NCBI GenBank assembly: GCA_964370095.1
Contig: CAYJHJ010000103.1
Location: 1-5,170, forward strand
DNA length: 5,170 nucleotides
Reading direction: 5' to 3'
Origin: CAYJAZ01 sp964370095
Lineage (GTDB): Bacteria > Desulfobacterota > Desulfovibrionia > Desulfovibrionales > Desulfovibrionaceae
Under the pieces are notes generated by a model that did not search any database, was not told the origin of the DNA, and saw only the letters and a program-made list of their open reading frames with translations. The position numbers were made by a program, and so were the translations under genes. Within the stretch, counting starts at the first letter, position 1, and every line of letters starts with the position of its first letter. Shown piece by piece: positions 1 to 4,937 of this stretch.

Positions 1-176
1 TATTCTATTGCTTTTTTATTAACGCTTGGCAACACGCCCGGCATTCCGGAACAAATTTCACACACTTGTGTATTTGCTTCTTCGCCAAAAGCTCTTTTAC
101 ATGAACAAAATAATTTCGTTTTTGTTGCAAGTTGCACATGTACTTCCAAACCAATCACTACTTCAAATTCACGCAT
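1..176 (-). CDS. gatB: Asp-tRNA(Asn)/Glu-tRNA(Gln) amidotransferase subunit B, N-terminal part (cut by window edge)
   Basis: The reverse strand reads from an ATG at 176-174 through 58 uninterrupted codons to base 1. The N-terminus contains VVIGLEVHVQL, the hallmark opening of GatB, followed by SGMPGVLP at residues 43-50 and VNKKA, both typical of the family. Cysteines 24, 26, 39 and 42 form the C-x-C...C-x2-C set seen in many bacterial GatB proteins and thought to bind zinc. GatB is the kinase-like/ATP-binding subunit of GatCAB, which converts misacylated Glu-tRNA(Gln) or Asp-tRNA(Asn) to the amidated form in the cytoplasm. A complete GatB is usually about 475-480 residues, so about 420 lie outside the window. 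The start is supported by the family alignment and by a GGGG Shine-Dalgarno-like run (185-182) five bases upstream. It is transcribed divergently from the stress-protein gene. The identification is firm; only the rest of the gene is unseen. Confidence 0.93.
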   Translation of the reverse strand, partial: MREFEVVIGLEVHVQLATKTKLFCSCKRAFGEEANTQVCEICSGMPGVLPSVNKKAIE

Positions 177-204
177 ATAGACCCCATTTTTCAAAATATT
201 CACT

Positions 205-233
205 TTTATAACAGCATTTATTTTGCTTTGCAA
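205..233 (-). promoter_or_regulatory. Likely sigma-70-type promoter of gatB
   Basis: On the minus strand TTGCAA (233-228) is followed by a 17-base spacer and TATAAA (210-205). The boxes match the consensus at 4/6 and 5/6 positions. A start near base 198 would give a leader of about 20 bases before the gatB ATG at 176. This is pattern matching only; AT-rich DNA produces such matches by chance. Confidence 0.45.
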
Positions 234-276
234 GAAAAGAATATCTCAAAAAAAGTAATTTCCCCTCTAAATGGGC

Positions 277-305
277 TTGATAATTTTATAAAAAAACTAT
301 ATATT
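277..305 (+). promoter_or_regulatory. Likely sigma-70-type promoter of the universal stress protein gene
   Basis: TTGATA (277-282), a 17-base spacer and TATATT (300-305) make a strong consensus-like promoter. The predicted start near 312 gives a leader of about 37 bases. The -10 box lies in a perfect AT inverted repeat, ATATATT (299-305), A306, AATATAT (307-313), which could be an operator or simply AT-rich chance. Together with the gatB promoter this explains the 172-base divergent intergenic region, where I see no further gene or RNA. Confidence 0.55.
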
Positions 306-348
306 AAATATATGTTTGGTTATAAAATTTATTTAAGGAGAAATATGT

Positions 349-816
349 ATGTCAGCTTTTAAAACTATTGTGTGTGCAATCAGCCTTATAGAACATAACG
401 AGGATATTGTTTATTATACTCGTGAATTAGCTAAACTTGGTGGAGCCAAAGTGTATGTGGTTCATTCACTTCCATCAATGGATCACCTCCGTCAATACAT
501 GGCAGATGCTGCTGTTGCAGATGATTTGGTGCAAGGCGCCGAAGAAAAAGGCCTTGCTTATGCAAAAGAATTTATTGCAAAAAACTTTTCAGATTTAGAT
601 GCAGTGCCTGTATGTGTTCAAGGTGATGTTACAAATCAATTACTTGAATTGGTTGACAAATACTGTGCTGATATTGTTATCATGGGCAGCATGTCAACAA
701 AAGGCTTCTTCAGCTTCTTCCAGCTTAAACCTTCTCAAAACCTTCTTGGAAAAACACGTGTTCCTGTTATGGTTATACCGAATGACCTTGATATGGAATG
801 TACACCAAAAGACTAA
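349..816 (+). CDS. Universal stress protein, UspA family
   Basis: This 155-residue protein has the single-domain Usp length and fold pattern. A first beta strand lies at residues 4-10 (FKTIVCA) and an alpha/beta region with AKVYVVHS is at 33-40. QGDVTNQLLELV at 91-102 is the usual G-x2-x2-I/L helix start. The C-terminal ADIVIMGS...VPVMVIP core is at 107-144. The canonical ATP-binding signature G-x2-G-x9-G-S/T is degenerate: G113 is present, but the second glycine is replaced by serine and the final GS/T by LKPS. It may therefore belong to the non-ATP-binding UspA-like group. Usps are cytoplasmic proteins that accumulate in starvation, redox or envelope stress; the exact role is unknown. The ATG at 349 is favoured by AAGGAG at 335-340, eight bases upstream; an ATG at 345 is in another frame. 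It appears monocistronic, since a hairpin follows the stop. Confidence 0.9.
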   Translation: MSAFKTIVCAISLIEHNEDIVYYTRELAKLGGAKVYVVHSLPSMDHLRQYMADAAVADDLVQGAEEKGLAYAKEFIAKNFSDLDAVPVCVQGDVTNQLLELVDKYCADIVIMGSMSTKGFFSFFQLKPSQNLLGKTRVPVMVIPNDLDMECTPKD

Positions 817-836
817 CTAAAAATTATACTATAACT

Positions 837-887
837 CAAACAAGAGATTTTATATAATAATTTCTCTTGTTTGGGTTTAGATTTTTT
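837..887 (+). terminator. Candidate Rho-independent terminator after the stress protein gene
   Basis: A perfect 11-bp stem pairs CAAACAAGAGA (837-847) with TCTCTTGTTTG (863-873) around a 15-base AT-only loop. T-rich sequence follows (TTT at 876-878, TTTTTT at 882-887), although two Gs and an AGA interrupt the tract, so termination may be partial. It sits 21 bases past the stress protein stop. The right arm contains the TTG that a longest-ORF caller would choose as the start of the next gene, which argues against that start. Confidence 0.55.
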
Positions 888-934
888 ATCTTTATTGAGA
901 TATAAAGATCAGAAATTCAAACATTTAGATAATT

Positions 935-938
935 GGAG
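935..938 (+). promoter_or_regulatory. Ribosome binding site deciding the glutaredoxin start
   Basis: GGAG at 935-938 lies seven bases before the in-frame GTG at 946. No comparable Shine-Dalgarno precedes the upstream in-frame TTG at 871, where the bases in front belong to a terminator-like stem. A TATAAA at 901-906 could be a -10 box, but I find no good -35 for it. Confidence 0.6.
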
Positions 939-945
939 TAATGGG

Positions 946-1425
946 GTGCCAACAGAAATTTTAATTGGGATAGCACTTGTTGTTGTGCTGGGAATTGTTG
1001 TTTTTATTGTTAAATCAAACTCAAGTTCGAATGAAAACCCTGAAAGCAAAAGTTCAAAAGAAGCAAAAACTCAAGCAAAAAGCGAAGATGAAGAACTTTT
1101 TGAGCTTGTAAAAAACCTGCCTGACAATTTGCGTGATATATATGAACTTGCCATGAGCCCGGTAAGGCCTGTGCCTGTGCTTTACGCTTTGGTTACATGC
1201 CAGCATTGCATAAGAACACAGAAATTTCTTAAAGAAAACAAGGTTGATTGTAAAGTTATACACGTTGATTTATTTGAAAGCATTGTAAGGCAGTCAGTGA
1301 TGAAAAAGTTGAAAGAATATAATCCAAAAGGTTCTTTCCCGACATTTATCATGCCATCAGGCAAAACTGTGGTTGGTTTTCGTGAACATTTATTGAGAGA
1401 GGCTATCCAAAATGAACCAAAATGA
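946..1425 (+). CDS. Membrane-anchored glutaredoxin-like protein
   Basis: From the GTG start the product is 159 residues. Residues 4-22 are one hydrophobic transmembrane helix (start of ILIGIALVVV). Residues 23-50 form a Ser/Lys/Glu-rich linker, and residues 76-155 are a glutaredoxin/thioredoxin-fold domain. Its active site is C85-Q-H-C88 after a beta strand (VPVLYALVT), and FPTF at 131-134 supplies the cis-proline. GKTVVGF at 139-145 is the usual strand and turn after it. The acidic N-terminus and the lysine right after the helix suggest, by the positive-inside rule, that the redox domain faces the cytoplasm. Its last 14 bases overlap the FTR gene, which implies translational coupling and a shared pathway. 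The likely role is thiol-disulfide exchange or deglutathionylation-like reduction of partner proteins at the membrane; substrates cannot be read from the sequence. A longer form beginning at TTG 871 is open but has no ribosome site and would bury the transmembrane helix. Confidence 0.82.
   Translation: MPTEILIGIALVVVLGIVVFIVKSNSSSNENPESKSSKEAKTQAKSEDEELFELVKNLPDNLRDIYELAMSPVRPVPVLYALVTCQHCIRTQKFLKENKVDCKVIHVDLFESIVRQSVMKKLKEYNPKGSFPTFIMPSGKTVVGFREHLLREAIQNEPK
1396..1402 (+). promoter_or_regulatory. Ribosome binding site of the FTR gene inside the glutaredoxin coding region
   Basis: AGAGAGG at 1396-1402 is a purine-rich Shine-Dalgarno-like run nine bases before the ATG at 1412. It lies in the last codons of the glutaredoxin gene. 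It supports independent or coupled initiation at 1412. Confidence 0.5.
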
Positions 1426-1738
1426 AGTAGTTGACTATTTAAAAGGCTTTGAAAAAGATGGCTTTTATCTTCATGCAGATGAAGAGCATATGCTAAACAC
1501 AGTCAACAGCCTTTTGGCAAATAAAGAAAAATATGGTCATTTAGCTTGCCCTTGCCGCTTAGCTACAGGCGACGTAGCTGACGATCAAGACATTATCTGC
1601 CCTTGCGTGTATTGCAAAAATGACGTTGAGGAATTTGGTGCTTGCTACTGCCTTTTATTAGTAAAAAAAGACTTTAAAGATGACCCCTTTTTCTTTCCTG
1701 ATATAGACGACAGAAGACCGCCTGACAAAGTAAAATAA
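1412..1738 (+). CDS. Ferredoxin-thioredoxin reductase catalytic (beta) subunit family protein
   Basis: This 108-residue protein carries the FTR catalytic cysteine pattern: C46-P-C48-R, then C63-P-C65, then C78-Y-C80. In the plant and cyanobacterial enzyme the set is CPC-x16-CPC-x8-CHC. Four cysteines hold a [4Fe-4S] cluster and two form the redox disulfide beside it. By alignment C46, C63, C65 and C78 would be the ligands and C48/C80 the active disulfide. Here the spacings are x14 and x12, the CHC histidine is tyrosine, and an extra cysteine, C68, follows the second CPC. The family takes electrons one at a time from ferredoxin and reduces a protein disulfide in the cytoplasm. The natural partner is the overlapping upstream glutaredoxin-like protein. 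No FTR variable (alpha) subunit is present in the window, as is usual in anaerobes. The product ends in a charged DDRRPPDKVK tail. I see no convincing terminator after it; the poly-T at 1769-1775 lacks a GC stem. Confidence 0.9.
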   Translation: MNQNEVVDYLKGFEKDGFYLHADEEHMLNTVNSLLANKEKYGHLACPCRLATGDVADDQDIICPCVYCKNDVEEFGACYCLLLVKKDFKDDPFFFPDIDDRRPPDKVK

Positions 1739-1773
1739 TTCAAAATATTACTATTAATTTTCCTGCTCTTTTT

Positions 1774-1802
1774 TTATTATAGTTTTAACTTGACATTATA
1801 GT
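1774..1802 (+). promoter_or_regulatory. Possible promoter of the riboswitch-btuB-btuF transcript
   Basis: TATAGT (1797-1802) is a good -10 box and TTATTA (1774-1779) lies 17 bases upstream as a poor -35. The start would fall near 1809, just before the first riboswitch stem at 1825. A perfect TTGACA at 1790-1795 is conspicuous but has no -10 box at the correct distance (CATTTT at 17 bases), so the exact arrangement is uncertain. Confidence 0.35.
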
Positions 1803-1824
1803 AAAATAAGGGCATTTTTTTTCA

Positions 1825-1974
1825 ACTTATTCGGCTAAGGGAAGCTTGGTGAAAAACCAACACGGACCCGCCGCTGTAATTGGGGACTTTGCTTACGAAA
1901 AGCCACTGTTTTATATAAAATGGGAAGGCGTAAAACAAAGAATGATCCATAAGTCAGAAGACCTACGAGTAAGT
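1825..1974 (+). promoter_or_regulatory. Cobalamin (adenosylcobalamin-type) riboswitch aptamer
   Basis: The conserved cobalamin riboswitch blocks appear in order. AGGGAAG is at 1838-1844, and the P4 hairpin TTGGT (1846-1850) pairs with ACCAA (1856-1860). The core ACGGACCCGCCGCTGTAA is at 1862-1879. The L5 region follows at about 1885-1897, then GCCACTG (1902-1908) and TGGGAAGGC (1921-1929). The B12 box AAGTCAGAAGACCTAC is at 1951-1966. A closing P1 stem pairs ACTTATTC (1825-1832) with GAGTAAGT (1967-1974), with one G-U pair. The B12 box departs from the usual consensus at two positions (A1958, and A1965 in CCTAC for CCTGC). Position directly upstream of btuB fits ligand-repressed corrinoid uptake. 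I am very sure of the class. Confidence 0.95.
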
Positions 1975-2093
1975 ATGTGTTATTGCCTTTCGCGGAAAAA
2001 GAGGCAAGCAAAGTCTGACTTTTTGTTATCAGCGTATTGCATCCTCTTTATTTCGCGTTTTATCAATCTCAACGCGGTATTTGAGGAGGATTT
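1975..2093 (+). promoter_or_regulatory. Riboswitch expression platform with Shine-Dalgarno sequestor
   Basis: The platform appears translational. ATCCTC (2041-2046) can pair with GAGGAT (2086-2091), covering the btuB Shine-Dalgarno GAGGAGG (2083-2089). An inner stem CGCGTT/AACGCG (2054-2059 with 2071-2076) supports the hairpin. A competing antisequestor pairs AAAGAGG (1998-2004) with CCTCTTT (2043-2049) and would expose the Shine-Dalgarno. A P13-like hairpin AAAAAG/CTTTTT (1996-2001 with 2019-2024) presents AAGCAAAGTC (2006-2015), the exact complement of the aptamer L5 segment at 1885-1894. In the bound state that kissing contact would hold the antisequestor strand and leave the sequestor to form. 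No strong intrinsic terminator is seen in this stretch. Confidence 0.7.
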
Positions 2094-3920
2094 ATGAACT
2101 TATTGCGTTATTTAACTTTTTTAGCTTGTGTTTTTGCAAGCCTTTTTAACCCCAATTTTATTTTTGCCGAAGAAACAATTTATCTTGAACCTATTGTTGT
2201 TACAGGCACACATTTTGAAAAAGCTCAAAATCAAATGGGCTCAGATGTAACTATCATCACACAAGAAGATATACAAAATAGCCAATCAAACAATCTTGCA
2301 GATGTGCTTAGAAAAATTCCCGGCATTCAAATTCATCAAACGGGCACAGGGCTTGCCTCTTTATTCATGCGTGGAGGCTATTCAGACAGCACCTTGGTTT
2401 TGCTTGACGGCGTGCCAATCATCGATCAATATGCTTTAAGCTTTGATTTTAGCCGTATATCTTTATCAAACATTGAGAAAATTGAAGTAGTAAAAGGTGC
2501 TCAATCAGCATTATATGGTGCTGGTGCTTTATCGGGTGTTATCAATATCATCACAAAAAAAGGGTCAAGCACACCACAAGCAAGCATTTATGCACAAGCC
2601 GGTGTTCCAACAAATGCACTTTTAGATCTGCAAGCTTCTGCCGGCTCAGAAAAACTGTCATGGGCTTTAGGACTTACAAGTTCATACCGCGATCAAATTT
2701 CTTCGCATACAGTAAATACAGAAAATGATGCTGTGTCAAACACAGCTTTTTCAGGCTCAATTACATATAAAGCAAGTGAACTTTTTGATATTAGAGCAAT
2801 TGCACGATTGAGCTATGACGATATCAGCTATGATGATGTTTATGCTCCTGATGTTGACGCACATTCTATTTCACACCTTACCTTTATTGATATTTCACCA
2901 AGCCTTTATCTTTTAAACGGGCTTTGGAAACAAACACTTAATCTTTCTTTCACAAATAATCATTTCAATTTCAATGATTCCTATCCACGTGAACTCACTT
3001 CTTCTGCTTACAGAGCTGATTGGCAGCATCAGATTGACCTTGACAAACATCAATTTGCTTTTGGTGCTTTGTATGAATATAATGAGCTATCAAAAGATAA
3101 AGAAGATCCAACTTCAAAAGCTCATGACATTTCAAACTATGCTCTTTATGCCGAATATAATATGATGCCCTATGATAATCTTTCACTCACTTTTGCCGGA
3201 CGCTATGATAATTATATAGATAAAGAAGATGCCCTCACGGGAACTGCCAGCATTTCATATCTTTATGAAAAAACTAATACTCTTCTAAGGGCTTCCATAG
3301 GAAATGCTTTCAAATACCCAATATTATACAAGCTTTACGATCCATTTTCAGGAAATGAAGATCTAAAACCAGAAGAAGCTTTATCATGGGATTTTGGGAT
3401 AGAGCAACCCATGCTTGAAGATAGGCTTATTGTATCTTTTAATTATTTCAATGCAGAATACAAAGAACGCGTTGATTGGGATTATGCCACCTATAAGTAT
3501 CAAAATCTTGGCAAGGTGCATGTAAAAGGCTTTGAGCTTGGGCTAGATTTCTATCCTACAGATAATTTGATTATTGGTGCAAGCGTAAGTTATAATGAAT
3601 CAAAAGTGCATGCAACACAAGAGCCTCAGCCTTATCAACCACAAGCCCAATTCTTACTTGATATTGACTATACTTTGCCTTTCGACACAAGTGCAGTTTA
3701 TACAATTGGCATGAGCCTTCTTCATGCTGCAAACAGATACGATGCTTATAATGAATTAGATGATTACACCTTAGTTGATCTTCGTTTTAAAGCCCAAATT
3801 ACTGAGGATTTTGCAATCACAGCAAAAGTGAATAATCTTTTTGATTATAAATATGAAGTGTATCCTAAATATAATACACTTGGAATTAACGGAAATATAG
3901 GCGTAGAATATAAATTCTAA
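2094..3920 (+). CDS. btuB: TonB-dependent outer-membrane vitamin B12 (corrinoid) receptor
   Basis: The 608-residue product matches the length of BtuB-type receptors. Residues 1-25 are a signal peptide ending FIFA before EE. EPIVVTG at 32-38 is a TonB box at the expected N-terminal place. The plug domain runs to about residue 160, with DVLRKIPGI (70-78), MRGG (92-95), VLLDGVPI (102-109), IEKIEVVKGAQSALYGAGALSGVINI (start 127) and then ITKKG. The remainder alternates in the beta-barrel manner and ends NNLFDYKYEVYP...VEYKF, with a terminal phenylalanine recognised by the BAM machinery. It would sit in the outer membrane and import corrinoids using TonB-ExbBD energy. The B12 assignment rests mainly on the riboswitch and the following btuF; the protein alone would only say TonB-dependent receptor. 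The ATG at 2094 follows GAGGAGG (2083-2089). It is intact. Confidence 0.93.
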   Translation: MNLLRYLTFLACVFASLFNPNFIFAEETIYLEPIVVTGTHFEKAQNQMGSDVTIITQEDIQNSQSNNLADVLRKIPGIQIHQTGTGLASLFMRGGYSDSTLVLLDGVPIIDQYALSFDFSRISLSNIEKIEVVKGAQSALYGAGALSGVINIITKKGSSTPQASIYAQAGVPTNALLDLQASAGSEKLSWALGLTSSYRDQISSHTVNTENDAVSNTAFSGSITYKASELFDIRAIARLSYDDISYDDVYAPDVDAHSISHLTFIDISPSLYLLNGLWKQTLNLSFTNNHFNFNDSYPRELTSSAYRADWQHQIDLDKHQFAFGALYEYNELSKDKEDPTSKAHDISNYALYAEYNMMPYDNLSLTFAGRYDNYIDKEDALTGTASISYLYEKTNTLLRASIGNAFKYPILYKLYDPFSGNEDLKPEEALSWDFGIEQPMLEDRLIVSFNYFNAEYKERVDWDYATYKYQNLGKVHVKGFELGLDFYPTDNLIIGASVSYNESKVHATQEPQPYQPQAQFLLDIDYTLPFDTSAVYTIGMSLLHAANRYDAYNELDDYTLVDLRFKAQITEDFAITAKVNNLFDYKYEVYPKYNTLGINGNIGVEYKF

Positions 3921-3960
3921 GCCATATAAATATTATTTTCCTCGAAACCTTTGTAAAGCC

Positions 3961-4818
3961 ATGAATAAAAAGCTTCAAGTATATATTATCCTTATAAACC
4001 TTTTCTTAGTACTGGGCTCATCTTTTTGTGTTGCCTCTCAAATAGATGGAAAAGAGCTTGTGCCTGAAAAGGAATTAAGAATAATTTCACTTGCGCCTTC
4101 TATCACAGATATTCTGGTCGGACTGGGTTTTGGGGAAAATATCATTGCTATTTCAAACTACTGCACTGACCCCATGCTCAAAGAAAAAGCATTGCCACGC
4201 ATAGGCATTGGTAAGGCTTTTAACATTGAAAAAAGCTTGGCACTAAAGCCAACACTTGTGCTGGGCCTCGAAGAGCTTGATAAAGGCAATTTACCTTATT
4301 ATAGAATAAAAACAAAAACTTTGCAAGAGGTTCTCGATTCTTATGTTACCATAGCAACACTTTGTAATAATAAAGAAAAAGGTGTTGAGTTTCAAAAAAA
4401 AGTTATAGAAAAAATTGAAACTATTAAAAAAAACTTTGCAAACAAACAAAAGCAAAAAGTTTTGTTTTCTTTAGAAACAGAAAGTGATTCCAATAGTATA
4501 GTAAGAAAAGTTATTGCAAGCGGGAATGATGGCTATTTTTCTGAAATCTTGAATGTTTTCAATGCTACAAATGCTACAAACTCAAAACTTGATTATCCGG
4601 TATTGAGTTATGAAAATATTCTTGTAGCAAACCCTGATGTTGTTATTGAAATTCTTCCTCCAAACCTTTTGGAAAATTATGATATAAGCATTTGGAATAA
4701 TGTACCCATATTTGCTGTAAACAATAAAAGAATATATACTTCAAGCTTAGGCGTTGTGCCCGGAACAAAACTTTTTGATTTTTTAGATGAATTAGAGTTT
4801 ATGCTTACTATAAATTAA
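3961..4818 (+). CDS. btuF: Periplasmic corrinoid-binding protein of an ABC transporter (BtuF-like)
   Basis: The 285-residue product belongs to the BtuF/FhuD/FepB-type periplasmic binding family. Residues 1-26 are a signal peptide with a hydrophobic core YIILINLFLVLG. The cysteine at 23 is preceded by phenylalanine, so it is not a convincing lipobox and a soluble periplasmic form is favoured. Family landmarks are RIISLAPSITDILVGLG (40-56), the first-lobe opening, then GNDGYFSEIL (188-197), YPVLSYENILVANPDVVIE (212-230), and PGTKLFDFLDEL (267-278). It would bind corrinoid released by BtuB and deliver it to an inner-membrane BtuCD permease not encoded in this window. It lies 40 bases after btuB and probably shares its riboswitch-controlled transcript. 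There is no clear Shine-Dalgarno before the ATG at 3961, suggesting modest or coupled translation. Residues 201-206 are encoded by a tandem 9-base duplication. Corrinoid specificity is inferred from context; a siderophore or other ligand is the alternative. Confidence 0.85.
   Translation: MNKKLQVYIILINLFLVLGSSFCVASQIDGKELVPEKELRIISLAPSITDILVGLGFGENIIAISNYCTDPMLKEKALPRIGIGKAFNIEKSLALKPTLVLGLEELDKGNLPYYRIKTKTLQEVLDSYVTIATLCNNKEKGVEFQKKVIEKIETIKKNFANKQKQKVLFSLETESDSNSIVRKVIASGNDGYFSEILNVFNATNATNSKLDYPVLSYENILVANPDVVIEILPPNLLENYDISIWNNVPIFAVNNKRIYTSSLGVVPGTKLFDFLDELEFMLTIN
4561..4578 (+). repeat. Tandem 9-base duplication inside btuF
   Basis: AATGCTACA occurs twice head to tail (4561-4569 and 4570-4578), encoding NAT-NAT in a loop between the conserved FSEIL and YPVLSYE motifs. 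It keeps the frame and looks like a replication-slippage duplication. It could be a polymorphic site between strains. Confidence 0.7.
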
Positions 4819-4873
4819 AAACATCTCTCTTTGAAGTTTGCAACTAGATAAAATAAAAGAATAAATTTTCATC

Positions 4874-4911
4874 AAAAAAAAACTTGCTTTTTTTAAAAAT
4901 ATGTGTAAATT
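4874..4911 (+). promoter_or_regulatory. Likely rpsU promoter with upstream A-tract
   Basis: TTGCTT (4884-4889), a 16-base spacer and TAAATT (4906-4911) form a plausible sigma-70-type promoter. Nine adenines at 4874-4882 lie immediately upstream, in the place of an UP element that boosts ribosomal-protein promoters. The start would be near 4918, giving a leader of roughly 65 bases. The region 4819-4873 shows no gene and no convincing terminator for btuBF. Confidence 0.45.
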
Positions 4912-4937
4912 ACTTTTTTTGGATAAACTCTGTCCGC

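Noticed and set aside
26..362. Two plus-strand open frames of 61 and 76 codons before the stress protein gene
   Set aside because: They run antisense to the GatB coding start and across the divergent promoters, and their translations show no recognisable motif.
1054..1364. Two minus-strand open frames opposite the glutaredoxin gene
   Set aside because: They are shadows of the CxxC-containing coding frame on the other strand and lack ribosome sites or family motifs.
1790..1795. Perfect TTGACA as the -35 box of btuB
   Set aside because: No acceptable -10 sequence lies 16-18 bases downstream, so it was not chosen as the promoter core.
2010..2025. AAAG-TCTGA-CTTTTTG as an intrinsic terminator of the riboswitch
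   Set aside because: Only four or five mostly A-T pairs are possible; the Shine-Dalgarno sequestor downstream is a much better regulatory endpoint.
1846..2097. 83-codon plus-strand open frame upstream of btuB
   Set aside because: It lies inside the cobalamin riboswitch aptamer and expression platform; its conserved bases are explained by RNA structure and the product resembles no family.
2974..3186. Small open frames on both strands inside btuB
   Set aside because: The btuB frame continues uninterrupted with barrel-like sequence through this stretch, so these are shadows.
3983..4038. BtuF as a lipoprotein anchored at the N-terminal cysteine
   Set aside because: The residue before C23 is phenylalanine and the preceding residues do not form a lipobox, so an ordinary signal peptide is more likely.
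4876..4894. A-tract/T-tract hairpin (seven A-T pairs, loop CTTGC) as a terminator for btuF
   Set aside because: A stem made only of A-T pairs is too weak for intrinsic termination, and the same bases fit better as an UP-like A-tract plus the rpsU -35 box.
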